Assembly: GCA_002345565.1 (NCBI GenBank)
Contig: DDVS01000001.1
Coordinates: forward strand, 180,712-244,711
Source of the DNA: Flavobacteriales bacterium UBA2306
GTDB lineage: Bacteria > Bacteroidota > Bacteroidia > Flavobacteriales > Weeksellaceae
Direction: 5' to 3'
DNA: 64,000 nucleotides
The position numbers were made by a program, and so were the translations under genes. The notes under the pieces are model-generated. The model saw nothing but the letters and a program-made list of their open reading frames with translations. It had not been told where the DNA came from and did not search any database. Below, in pieces: positions 8,608 to 16,961 of the stretch (position 1 is its first letter; the number at the start of each line of letters is the position of its first letter).

Positions 8608-9465
8608 ATGAAAAACAAAATATTTTATAGTATAACTTTGGGGTTTATCGTAAGTAATCTATTCTCTCAGGTCGGTATTGGTACTACAACACCACATTCG
8701 TCAGCTATCCTAGATATTACTTCTACCAATAAAGGATTTTTGTTGCCAAGAATAAACTTATTAGGAAAAAATGATAATACCACGATCAGCAATCCTGCAA
8801 ATGGACTAATGGTTTTTAATCTCGCCGCTGCAGGATCATCAACTAATGCGGTGTCTGCAAATTCCTTGTATTATCGTCAGAATTCTTTGTGGCAAAAATT
8901 CACATCTACTTCCGAAGTAAACTCTTCGACATTCTCGAATCAGTTTGTTTTGAAATCGATTAATCAGGAGACTTTTAATCAAACGCAACTGACGAATGTG
9001 AACTCTAGTGAAACTGCAGATATTCCCGTTGTTTGGGCTGCAGAAGACGTTTTTTTGGATAATTCCAATGATGTTGACAGATATGGTGCACAAGGATTTA
9101 AGATAAATAATTCTGGACAATACGGTATTTTGGCAAATTTTACTTTCAGTCCAAAGAGAAATGTAACGACTGATAACTCCAATTATAGTGCTGTTACATT
9201 TACAGTTATGAGATCTCAGGATTCCGGGGCAACTTGGACTCCGGTATGCGGTGCAACGATGCCTTTTGATAATGGAGCAACAAACGATGTGCAGACTGTT
9301 ATAATCCCAAGAACAATATTAACTTTTGCTGCCAACGATTTGATTAGAATTGTGATGACAAAACCCGGAGGAAACACGACACCCAATTATTCTACAGGAG
9401 CCGGGATTATTTCTAAAGCCACGAATGATATTACAAAATCCGTCAGAATAAGAAGAATCAATTAA
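8608..9465 (+). CDS. Secreted surface protein, paralog 3
   Basis: 285 aa, third member of the tandem set. It has a signal peptide ending near NLFSQ, then VGIGTTTPHSSAILDI, NKGFLLPRINLLG and TTISNPANGLMVFNL. Its C-terminal domain is more divergent from the other two but keeps NNSGQYGILANFTFSP, RSQDSGATWTPV and NDLIRIVMTKPGG. Its last 8 nt overlap the end of the convergent kdsD gene, leaving no room for an intergenic terminator. It is probably exported to the cell surface. Function unknown. Confidence 0.75.
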   Translation: MKNKIFYSITLGFIVSNLFSQVGIGTTTPHSSAILDITSTNKGFLLPRINLLGKNDNTTISNPANGLMVFNLAAAGSSTNAVSANSLYYRQNSLWQKFTSTSEVNSSTFSNQFVLKSINQETFNQTQLTNVNSSETADIPVVWAAEDVFLDNSNDVDRYGAQGFKINNSGQYGILANFTFSPKRNVTTDNSNYSAVTFTVMRSQDSGATWTPVCGATMPFDNGATNDVQTVIIPRTILTFAANDLIRIVMTKPGGNTTPNYSTGAGIISKATNDITKSVRIRRIN

Positions 9466-10417
9466 TCCCTTCGTCCAGAAGCTTGTGTAGATCTATTATA
9501 CCGAAATATTTCCCCGAATCAGTTACCACAAGCTGTCCAATATTATTATCTTTCAAAATCTTCATAGCTTCTTTTGCTAATAAAGATTTTTCTATAGTTT
9601 TTGGTGATTGGCTCATAATATCTTTTGCAGTAAGTTGAGAAATATTAACATCATTCATCAACATTCTGCGGATGTCGCCATCTGTAATAACGCCCAGGAT
9701 TTTTTCATTTTCAATAACAACGGTAATACCATGTTTTGATGCACTCACAGAGATGATTACTTCTTTTATGCCAGATAATGGAGAAACCTTAGGCTTGTTG
9801 TTGGAAACAAATTGTTCTACTCTTGCGGTAAGATTTTTGCCAAGACTGCCTCCGGGATGGAATTTAGCAAAATCAATATCTTTAAAACCTTTCAATTCCA
9901 TTAAACATACTGCTAAAGCATCGCCCAAGGCCATTTGCAACGTTGTAGAGCTGGTAGGCGCAAGTTTATTGGGACAGGCTTCTTTATCTACATGAGTGTT
10001 AAGAATAATATCCGAAGCTTTGCCTAATTTGCTTTCTGGATTTCCCGTCATCCCGATTAATGCAGCAGAATAATCTTTAAGAAAAGGTAGTAGATTCACA
10101 ATCTCAGGAGAATTTCCGGAGTAAGAAATACATAATACAATATCTTGTTTTTGAATCACTCCCAAATCGCCATGGATAGCCTCGGCGGCATGTAAAAACT
10201 GAGAAGGCGTCCCGGTGGAATTTAATGTAGCTACAATCTTGTTTCCTACATGCGCAGATTTTCCAATTCCTACTACAATGAGTTTACCTTTCATTTCATT
10301 AATAGCAGATACGCTTTTTACAAAACTGTCATCTAGCCTGTTGCGCAACTTTTGCAATTCATTAATTTCTATATCCAATGCATCCTGTGCATGGTTTATA
10401 ATTTCTTTTGGATTCAA
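9458..10417 (-). CDS. kdsD: Arabinose-5-phosphate isomerase, KpsF/GutQ family
   Basis: About 319 aa if translation starts at the TTG at 10417 (MNPKEIINHAQDALDIEIN), which fits the usual length of about 320. A GTG at 10471 would add 18 poorly conserved residues. It interconverts ribulose 5-phosphate and arabinose 5-phosphate, the first step to Kdo for LPS. An SIS domain (VGIGKSAHVGNK, SYSGNSPEI, DLGVI) is followed by two CBS domains (HGITVVIENEKILGVITDGD and LVVTDSGKYFGIIDLHK). A near-consensus -7 element (TAATTTTC on the minus strand) lies just upstream of the TTG. The gene is divergent from recQ and convergent, with an 8-nt overlap, with the surface-protein cluster. Confidence 0.9.
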   Translation of the reverse strand: MNPKEIINHAQDALDIEINELQKLRNRLDDSFVKSVSAINEMKGKLIVVGIGKSAHVGNKIVATLNSTGTPSQFLHAAEAIHGDLGVIQKQDIVLCISYSGNSPEIVNLLPFLKDYSAALIGMTGNPESKLGKASDIILNTHVDKEACPNKLAPTSSTTLQMALGDALAVCLMELKGFKDIDFAKFHPGGSLGKNLTARVEQFVSNNKPKVSPLSGIKEVIISVSASKHGITVVIENEKILGVITDGDIRRMLMNDVNISQLTAKDIMSQSPKTIEKSLLAKEAMKILKDNNIGQLVVTDSGKYFGIIDLHKLLDEGIN

Positions 10418-10600
10418 AATTTGAAAATTATTTGATTTTTTTTTTAATACTATTTTATTTTGTATCTTCACGATATTATTTTATAAAGTCAGGAAGTTTT
10501 GAAAACTTCATTTTTTTTCTTTAAAAACCACGGTTTTTTGAACCAAAACTTATCGTACAACACTTAATAAAATGCAAATTTAGCAAACAATATCTTAAGG

Positions 10601-12811
10601 ATGGACACAAAAGACATCAACTTATCTGCAGAACTGAAGAAATATTTTGGATTTTCTATGTTCAAAGGTCAGCAGGAACAGATTATAAAAACGCTTTTGG
10701 AACACAATGATGTGTTTGTTTTAATGCCAACAGGAGGTGGCAAATCGCTATGCTATCAGTTGCCGGCACTTATTTCTGAGGGAACTGCCATTGTTGTTTC
10801 CCCGCTTATTGCATTGATGAAAAATCAAGTAGATGCTGTTAATGGACTATCTTCGGAAGAGGGTGTGGCGCATGTACTCAATTCATCACTTAATAAGTCA
10901 CAAACAAAGCAAGTGATGGACGACATCACATCTGGGAAAACCAAGTTGCTATATGTAGCTCCGGAATCTTTAATAAAAGAAGAATATCTTGATTTTCTTA
11001 AAGACGTTAAAATATCTTTTGTTGCGATAGATGAAGCACATTGTATCTCGGAATGGGGACACGATTTCCGCCCGGAATACAGAAACCTAAAAGGTATTAT
11101 AGATAAAATTGCAGATGTTCCTGTAATTGCATTAACAGCAACAGCAACCCCAAAAGTGCAAGATGATATTCAAAAAACTTTGGGAATGACCAATGCAACA
11201 GTCTTTAAAGAAAGTTTTAACAGAGCCAATTTATTTTACGAAATCCGTCCTAAAGTTAATATTGATAAAGAAATTGTAAAATTCATCAATCAAAACAAAG
11301 GGAAATCTGGAATCGTCTATTGTCTCAGCAGAAGAAAGGTTGAAGAATTTGCACAATTGCTACAGGTTAATGGAATTAATGCTTTACCCTACCACGCAGG
11401 TTTAGATCAAAAAACCAGAGTGGCCAACCAGGATAAATTCTTGATGGAAGAAGTAGATGTTATCGTGGCAACTATTGCATTTGGGATGGGGATTGACAAA
11501 CCAGATGTAAGATTCGTAATACATTATGATATTCCAAAATCTTTGGAAAGTTATTATCAGGAAACAGGAAGAGCTGGCAGAGATGGTGGAGAAGGCTATT
11601 GTTTGGCATTTTACGATCCGAAGGATATAGAAAAACTTGAAAAATTTCTGGCTCAAAAGCCGGTTTCCGAAAGAGAAATTGGCCTGCAATTACTTAATGA
11701 AGTGGTAGGTTATGCAGAGACCTCTATGAGCAGAAGACAATATTTGCTCTACTATTTTGGCGAAAAATTTGACCCTGTTTATGGTGCTGGTGCCAGTATG
11801 TGCGATAATTCCCAAAACCCACCAAAACTTAAAGATGCTTCACAAGATCTGAAAAAAGTTTTGGAGATGATCAAGGCATTGGGAGAAAAATTTAGAACAA
11901 AAGATTTGATTAATGTTATTGTTGGAAAGGAATCTGCCGTTACAAAATCTTATAAATTAGAACAAACAGACTTTTTTGCAAGTGGTAAAGACCAAAGCGA
12001 TAATTATTGGAAATCCATCATAAGACAAGCTACAGTACAGGATTATCTAAGAAAAGATATAGAAACTTATGGCGTTCTTAAAATCTCCGAAAAAGGGAAT
12101 GATGTTATTAGCGGAAAATATAATCAAACATTTTTAATTGCCGAAGATAGAGAATATGACTTGTCTCAAATCAAATCAAAATCTGATAATGATCAAATCC
12201 AGGTGCAGGCAGGAAATGGGCTAGACCAGGTTCTTTTCAATCAATTGAAAGAGCTTCGCAAAACTGTAGCAAAAAAACATGGAATCCCACCTTATACTGT
12301 CTTCATGGATCCTAGCCTGGAAGATATGACGGTGCAATATCCTATTAGTGTAGAAGAAGTCACAAAGATTTTTGGCGTAGGAGAGGGCAAAGCAAGAAAA
12401 TACGGAAAAGAATTTGCAGAGTTCATCAAGAAATACGTAGAAGAAAACAATATTGAAAGAACCCAGGATATGGTTCTGAAACAAGTGGCCAACAAGTCCA
12501 GCCATAAAGTTTTCATTATCCAGAATACCGATAAAAAAATTGATCTGGAAGATATAGCAAAAGCCAAACACTTGTCTATGAGCGATCTTCTTTCTGAGAT
12601 GGAAAGCATTGTTTACCAAGGTACAAAATTGAATATAGATTATTACATAGAAGAAAATTTTGATGAAGATATTGTAGATGAGTTTATGGATTTTATGAAA
12701 AACTCCGAAAGTGATAGCATGAAAACACTTCTTGCAGAATATGGAGATGATTTAACGGATGATGAAGTGCGCGTTCTCAGAATCAAATTTATTAGTGATG
12801 TAGCCAATTAA
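10601..12811 (+). CDS. recQ: ATP-dependent DNA helicase RecQ
   Basis: 736 aa. SF2 helicase core with Walker A MPTGGGKS (42-49), DEAH at 144-147 and motif VI QETGRAGRDG (320-329). Winged-helix RQC and HRDC (about 541-615) domains follow, and then a long C-terminal extension (620-736) that E. coli RecQ lacks. It unwinds 3'-tailed DNA in recombination and repair. The four-cysteine zinc site expected after motif VI is degenerate: only Cys401 remains in SMCDNSQNPPK. This may be normal for the Bacteroidota version. A terminator follows at once. Confidence 0.93.
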   Translation: MDTKDINLSAELKKYFGFSMFKGQQEQIIKTLLEHNDVFVLMPTGGGKSLCYQLPALISEGTAIVVSPLIALMKNQVDAVNGLSSEEGVAHVLNSSLNKSQTKQVMDDITSGKTKLLYVAPESLIKEEYLDFLKDVKISFVAIDEAHCISEWGHDFRPEYRNLKGIIDKIADVPVIALTATATPKVQDDIQKTLGMTNATVFKESFNRANLFYEIRPKVNIDKEIVKFINQNKGKSGIVYCLSRRKVEEFAQLLQVNGINALPYHAGLDQKTRVANQDKFLMEEVDVIVATIAFGMGIDKPDVRFVIHYDIPKSLESYYQETGRAGRDGGEGYCLAFYDPKDIEKLEKFLAQKPVSEREIGLQLLNEVVGYAETSMSRRQYLLYYFGEKFDPVYGAGASMCDNSQNPPKLKDASQDLKKVLEMIKALGEKFRTKDLINVIVGKESAVTKSYKLEQTDFFASGKDQSDNYWKSIIRQATVQDYLRKDIETYGVLKISEKGNDVISGKYNQTFLIAEDREYDLSQIKSKSDNDQIQVQAGNGLDQVLFNQLKELRKTVAKKHGIPPYTVFMDPSLEDMTVQYPISVEEVTKIFGVGEGKARKYGKEFAEFIKKYVEENNIERTQDMVLKQVANKSSHKVFIIQNTDKKIDLEDIAKAKHLSMSDLLSEMESIVYQGTKLNIDYYIEENFDEDIVDEFMDFMKNSESDSMKTLLAEYGDDLTDDEVRVLRIKFISDVAN

Positions 12812-12819
12812 AACTATAA

Positions 12820-12850
12820 AAATTGCCGGGACTTTTGCCGGCAATTTTTA
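12820..12850 (+). terminator. Terminator of recQ
   Basis: Ten-bp stem (AAATTGCCGG at 12820-12829 and CCGGCAATTT at 12838-12847) with an 8-nt loop and trailing T-run, 8 nt past the recQ stop. Confidence 0.85.
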
Positions 12851-12890
12851 TTTTCTAGGATTTCCCATTTTGGTTTTGTAATTTTATTCT

Positions 12891-13961
12891 ATGAAAAAAT
12901 CAATCATTTTCATATTGCCAGATTTGGAAACAGGAGGTGCGGAACGTATTGTAACAACGATTGCCAATCATCTCCCGAGAGATCAATTTTCGCCCTCTAT
13001 TCTTCTTCTTAGAAAAGAAGGTGCGTATCTCGATTTTCTAAAACCGGATATTGAAGTCATTGATATTAGAACTCCAAGAATCCGACATTCTCTTAAGCCT
13101 ACTTTATTAGAAATAAAAAAAAGAAAACCAGACATAGTATTTTCTGGCTTTGGTGAAGTGAATGCTTATTTATCATTATTTACAAAGCTTTTTCCGAATA
13201 CAAAATTCATCGCAAGAGAAACCAATATTGTCTCCCAACACGTTACGAGAAAAGAAATCAGGTTTTTTTACAAATTTTATAACGGTTATGATAAAATCAT
13301 CGCTCAGAGCCAAGATATGGAGCAAGATTTAATCAAGAATTTCGGGATTAAAAAAAACAAACTGGAGAAAATCAACAACCCCGTTGATTTGGATTTTATT
13401 GAGGAAAAATTAAAACTATCAGAACGGCCTGCTGCATTTTCTCATCATCATAAGAATGTTGTTGCTATTGGAAATCTATCTGCCAGAAAAGGTTTTGATA
13501 ATCTTCTGAAAGTCTTTTCCAGACTCAAAAATCAGAATATTCTGCTTCATATTTTGGGAGATGGAAAAGATAGAGAAATGCTTTTGCAAATGAAAAATTT
13601 GTTGGGACTAGACCACGTCATTTTTCATGGCAAGCAAAATAACCCATATCAATATCTAAAATATGCGGATTTATTTATTTTATCTTCTCGCTATGAGGGC
13701 TTTCCGAATGTTCTACTGGAAGCTGGAGCCTGCGGCGTTTATTCTTTAGCCAACAATTGTCCAGGTGGAATTAATGAAATTATCCTGGATCAAATCAACG
13801 GTGAAACAGCAAACATTGAAGATTACGATGATTTTGCCGAGAAAATTAAGCACGCTGTTTACAGAAATAATGAAAAAGAAAACATCAAAGAGTCTATCAA
13901 ATCCAGATTTTCTAAAGAAATTATTCTCAAAAAATATGAAAATCTTCTTTTAAATCTCTAA
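12891..13961 (+). CDS. Glycosyltransferase, GT4 family
   Basis: 356 aa, GT-B fold retaining glycosyltransferase. The N-terminal acceptor domain begins PDLETGGAERIVTTIANHL, the usual GGAER loop. The C-terminal nucleotide-sugar domain has AIGNLSARKGFDNLL, HILGDGKDREML and the catalytic E-x7-E motif in SSRYEGFPNVLLEAGACG. It probably transfers a sugar to a surface polysaccharide or LPS at the cytoplasmic membrane face. Donor and acceptor cannot be read from sequence. It is a single gene rather than part of a polysaccharide cluster. The nearest LPS gene is kdsD, beyond recQ. Confidence 0.9.
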   Translation: MKKSIIFILPDLETGGAERIVTTIANHLPRDQFSPSILLLRKEGAYLDFLKPDIEVIDIRTPRIRHSLKPTLLEIKKRKPDIVFSGFGEVNAYLSLFTKLFPNTKFIARETNIVSQHVTRKEIRFFYKFYNGYDKIIAQSQDMEQDLIKNFGIKKNKLEKINNPVDLDFIEEKLKLSERPAAFSHHHKNVVAIGNLSARKGFDNLLKVFSRLKNQNILLHILGDGKDREMLLQMKNLLGLDHVIFHGKQNNPYQYLKYADLFILSSRYEGFPNVLLEAGACGVYSLANNCPGGINEIILDQINGETANIEDYDDFAEKIKHAVYRNNEKENIKESIKSRFSKEIILKKYENLLLNL

Positions 13962-14015
13962 AAAACTAAAAGTGAATATAGTTGATGAAAATTAGAAACT
14001 AAACTGCTGATGTTT

Positions 14016-14432
14016 TTAATTTAAAAATTTTTCTTTAGCAATTTCAAAAACCCGTTGGTCTATAGGTAACTGAAAAGGATTTTCACCATCCAGATCAAAC
14101 CATTCCGTTTTTTCTATGCAAGGATCCAAAATCAGCAAATCTTCTTCATTGATGATTTCTGCCAGATAATAAATAGTTAAAAGTTGCTCGTTTTCACGAA
14201 ATCTTGAAACTAAAAAATCATCTTGCGTATAGAAATGTTCTTTGATCTCAATATCAAGATTTAACTCTTCCTGAAACTCTCTCTTGAGACATTCCAAAGT
14301 GCTTTCTCCATATTCCAGACCACCGCCAGGCAGTTTGATAAGGAAATCTCCCGCATATTCTTCGTGTAGTGCTAGTATTTTTTTATCCTTAATACAAAGT
14401 GCATACACACGAATGTTGATTTTATCGATCAT
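14016..14432 (-). CDS. Nudix hydrolase
   Basis: 138 aa. The Nudix box is intact at about residues 35-57 (GGGLEYGESTLECLKREFQE followed by EL), with the glycine, the REFQEE metal-binding core and correct spacing. It cleaves a nucleoside diphosphate linked to another group; the substrate is not predictable. It lies 34 nt downstream of mnmD on the same strand and is probably co-transcribed with it. Confidence 0.88.
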   Translation of the reverse strand: MIDKINIRVYALCIKDKKILALHEEYAGDFLIKLPGGGLEYGESTLECLKREFQEELNLDIEIKEHFYTQDDFLVSRFRENEQLLTIYYLAEIINEEDLLILDPCIEKTEWFDLDGENPFQLPIDQRVFEIAKEKFLN

Positions 14433-14466
14433 AAAATGTGATTTCTGAGGTCTAAATTTAAGTAAA

Positions 14467-15141
14467 TTATTTTTTCCAGGCGTTAATCATTTCTCTTTTC
14501 CCAGGAGGGCCTTGTTTTTTCTCCACATCAAATCCAAGATCTTGTAATGCTCTTCGTACACTCCCTTTTGATGAATAAGTAGTTAAGAGACCACCTGTTT
14601 TCATTTTATCTGCAACCATTTCAAATATTTCTTTTTCCCAAAGGTCAGGCTGAACTCTGGCTCCGAAACAATCAAAATAAACAATATCGATTAACGGTAA
14701 ATCTAGATTTTTGATGTTGAAAAAATCATCTTTTATTTTTTTTAAGTAAAAATTAACATCTAGTTGAATTAATTTTTCCCATTCCGTTTCATGGATTTTT
14801 AGAGATAAATCTTGAAGCTTTTTATCCGGAAATAATTCATAATAAGACAATTCTGATGCTTCCTGCAAAAAAATAGGATATTTTTCTACTCCAAAGTAGT
14901 TGATTTTTTGAATTTTATTTTTTTTCAAATATTCATCAAATGTTACCAAAACGTTAAGACCTGTTCCAAATCCCAACTCTAAAATATTAATTTCGTAATC
15001 ATTGACTAATTTAAGTCCATTATCTATAAATACATGGTTTGCTTCTTGTAATGCACCATGTTTGGAATGGTAAGTTTCTTCTAAATCTTTGATTATTAGC
15101 GTTTTGCTTCCGTCTTTGGTTTGGATTAATTCTCTTTTCAA
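14467..15141 (-). CDS. mnmD: tRNA U34 methyltransferase MnmD-like
   Basis: 224 aa from the TTG at 15141 (MKRELIQTKDGSKTL). The TTG at 15156 is part of a -7 promoter element and is unlikely to be the start. It is predicted to convert 5-aminomethyl-2-thiouridine to 5-methylaminomethyl-2-thiouridine at the tRNA wobble position, the methyltransferase half of E. coli MnmC. The FAD-oxidase half is absent. Signatures are YHSKHGALQEA, the SAM-binding LELGFGTGLN, DIVYFDCFGARVQPDLW and TYSSKGSVRRALQDLGF. It heads a probable two-gene unit with the Nudix gene and is divergent from ilvE. Confidence 0.88.
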   Translation of the reverse strand: MKRELIQTKDGSKTLIIKDLEETYHSKHGALQEANHVFIDNGLKLVNDYEINILELGFGTGLNVLVTFDEYLKKNKIQKINYFGVEKYPIFLQEASELSYYELFPDKKLQDLSLKIHETEWEKLIQLDVNFYLKKIKDDFFNIKNLDLPLIDIVYFDCFGARVQPDLWEKEIFEMVADKMKTGGLLTTYSSKGSVRRALQDLGFDVEKKQGPPGKREMINAWKK

Positions 15142-15153
15142 TGGATTTTTTTT

Positions 15154-15161
15154 CAAATTTA
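15154..15161 (-). promoter_or_regulatory. mnmD promoter, -7 element
   Basis: The plus strand reads CAAATTTA, giving TAAATTTG on the minus strand, a perfect TAnnTTTG. Its TTG is in frame with mnmD and can be mistaken for the start codon. Transcription starting just downstream would leave only a few nt before the TTG at 15141. Confidence 0.55.
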
Positions 15162-15191
15162 AACTAAATTTTTATTATTAAAAAATTATTA

Positions 15192-15199
15192 TATATTTG
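15192..15199 (+). promoter_or_regulatory. ilvE promoter, -7 element
   Basis: TATATTTG matches TAnnTTTG exactly, 25 nt before the ilvE ATG. No clear TTTG is found 18-22 nt upstream, so the -33 element is weak or absent. Confidence 0.5.
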
Positions 15200-15224
15200 T
15201 AATACATCAACAAAAAATTAAAAA

Positions 15225-16295
15225 ATGATAATTCAGAAATCATCAAATCCTAGAATCGCAACCTTTGATCCAGATAATTTTTCTTTTGGAAACACTTTTA
15301 TAGATCATATGGTAATTTGTGAATATGAAAATGGAAAATGGGGGGATGTTAAAATTGTGCCTTATGGTGCAATAGGTTTTACCCCTGCAATGATGGGGGT
15401 AAATTATGGGCAAGCATGTTTTGAAGGCATGAAAGCTTATAAGGATAAAGAAGGACAGATCTTTCTCTTTCGTCCGGAAAAAAACTTTCAGCGTATTAAC
15501 AAATCCGCAAAAAGACTGGCCATTCCTGAAATTCCTGAAAATGTTTTTATGGAAGGTTTAAAAACCTTGGTTGATATAGATAGAGACTGGATTCCACACG
15601 GAGAAGGTAAATCTTTATACATCAGACCAGTAGTATTTGCTACAGAGGAAGCTTTAAAAGCAAGGATTTCCGAAAAATATATGTTTGCTATTGTTGCTAC
15701 ACCTGCCAAGAGTTATTATACAGCGCCGGTTTCTGTAAAAATATCAGATCATTACTCCAGAGCTGCCAATGGTGGAGTGGGCGCGGCGAAAGCTGCCGGA
15801 AATTATGCGGCATCTTTTTATCCGACACAATTAGCTATTGAAGAAGGATATGAACAAATTATATGGACAGACGACTGTTCTCACGAGTATTTTGAAGAAA
15901 GTGGAACAATGAATGTTTTCGTTAGAATTAATGATACGATTTATACGCCAAAAACATCGGATAAAATATTGGATGGCGTAACAAGAGATAGTTTCATACA
16001 ATTGGCTAAACATAGAGGGATAGAAGTCGTAATAGACGATGTAAAAGTTGCTGATGTTGTTGCTGCACAAAAAAATGGAACTTTGAAAGAGGTTTGGGGA
16101 GTAGGTACTGCGGTTGTTACAAGTATTTTTGAAGCTTTAGGCTACAATGGAGAACACCTGGAACTTCCTAAGCTGGCTTCTGGAGAAAGTTTTGCAGAAC
16201 AGTTGAAAACCGATTTAGTAAATATCCAGACCAACCAAGCAGAAGATCCATTTGGATGGAGAGTCTTGGTAGAAGAGCAAGTTTATAGTGTATAG
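15225..16295 (+). CDS. ilvE: Branched-chain amino acid aminotransferase
   Basis: 356 aa, fold-type IV PLP enzyme of the longer BCAT class. It transfers the amino group between glutamate and the keto acids of Leu, Ile and Val. The PLP lysine is Lys189 in GGVGAAKAAGNYAASFYP. FEGMKAY (66-72), SLYIRPVVFATE and the cofactor-phosphate loop TDDCSHEYFEESGTMNVF are all present. It is cytoplasmic. It is monocistronic, with a consensus -7 element 25 nt upstream and a hairpin downstream. No other branched-chain pathway genes are nearby. Confidence 0.95.
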   Translation: MIIQKSSNPRIATFDPDNFSFGNTFIDHMVICEYENGKWGDVKIVPYGAIGFTPAMMGVNYGQACFEGMKAYKDKEGQIFLFRPEKNFQRINKSAKRLAIPEIPENVFMEGLKTLVDIDRDWIPHGEGKSLYIRPVVFATEEALKARISEKYMFAIVATPAKSYYTAPVSVKISDHYSRAANGGVGAAKAAGNYAASFYPTQLAIEEGYEQIIWTDDCSHEYFEESGTMNVFVRINDTIYTPKTSDKILDGVTRDSFIQLAKHRGIEVVIDDVKVADVVAAQKNGTLKEVWGVGTAVVTSIFEALGYNGEHLELPKLASGESFAEQLKTDLVNIQTNQAEDPFGWRVLVEEQVYSV

Positions 16296-16318
16296 AATTA
16301 AATATAAAAAGTAAATTG

Positions 16319-16356
16319 AAAACAAAAGGCTGGAAATTATTTCCGGCTTTTGTTTT
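16319..16356 (+). terminator. Terminator of ilvE
   Basis: Bulged stem (AAAACAAAAGGCTGGAAA against TTTCCGGCTTTTGTTTT) with a short loop and T-rich 3' arm, 23 nt past the ilvE stop. Confidence 0.7.
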
Positions 16357-16429
16357 CATGCTATATAAGTCTATAAAAATTCTTAATTTCGCAGAAGTTT
16401 AGATTTTAAGAATCAAAGATTTTAAATCA

Positions 16430-16942
16430 ATGAAGAACATCCTCGCTATTTCAGTCATGTTGCTTGCTGTTTCTTGTGCAAAACAAGCTCCTGTTCACCA
16501 TTCGGAAGAGCTGTTTTTATCAGAAAATGAAATGGAAGTCTCTAAAAACAGAACCAAACAACTCAATGCTCTAGAGCGTGTACAAATTGAAGACTGGATT
16601 AGATCCCAAGATAAAAAATTCTACACCATGGGAATGAATTATTGGATAAATATAGAAAACCTGGATCATAATCCCAGAAAAACAAATGGCGAAAAAGTCT
16701 CTTACCAATACTTTATCTATGATTTTGATAATACCCAATTGTATCAAGATCCTATTAAAAATATAGATGCAGAATTAGGACATTTTAAAGAACTGGACGC
16801 TGTGGAAGATGCTGTGAGATATATGAATAAAGGAGAAGAGGCAGAGCTTTTAGTTCCATCTGTTCTTGCCTATGGAACTTATGGAGATAATAAAAAAATT
16901 ACCAATGATGTTCCTCTTATCATCAAATTAAAAATATTGTAA
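16430..16942 (+). CDS. gldI: GldI-like FKBP-type prolyl isomerase lipoprotein
   Basis: 170 aa lipoprotein with signal MKNILAISVMLLAVSC (lipobox LAVSC, Cys16). The C-terminal half is a short FKBP-like domain ending GEEAELLVPSVLAYGTYGD and DVPLIIKLKIL. In gliding flavobacteria GldI has this size and layout and is needed for motility, presumably by folding exported Gld/T9SS parts. The assignment here is by family resemblance and is less certain because the FKBP domain is divergent. It is followed after 19 nt by a second prolyl isomerase, so the two probably form an operon for folding in the periplasm. Confidence 0.7.
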   Translation: MKNILAISVMLLAVSCAKQAPVHHSEELFLSENEMEVSKNRTKQLNALERVQIEDWIRSQDKKFYTMGMNYWINIENLDHNPRKTNGEKVSYQYFIYDFDNTQLYQDPIKNIDAELGHFKELDAVEDAVRYMNKGEEAELLVPSVLAYGTYGDNKKITNDVPLIIKLKIL

Positions 16943-16961
16943 AAGCAACTAATATCATCGA

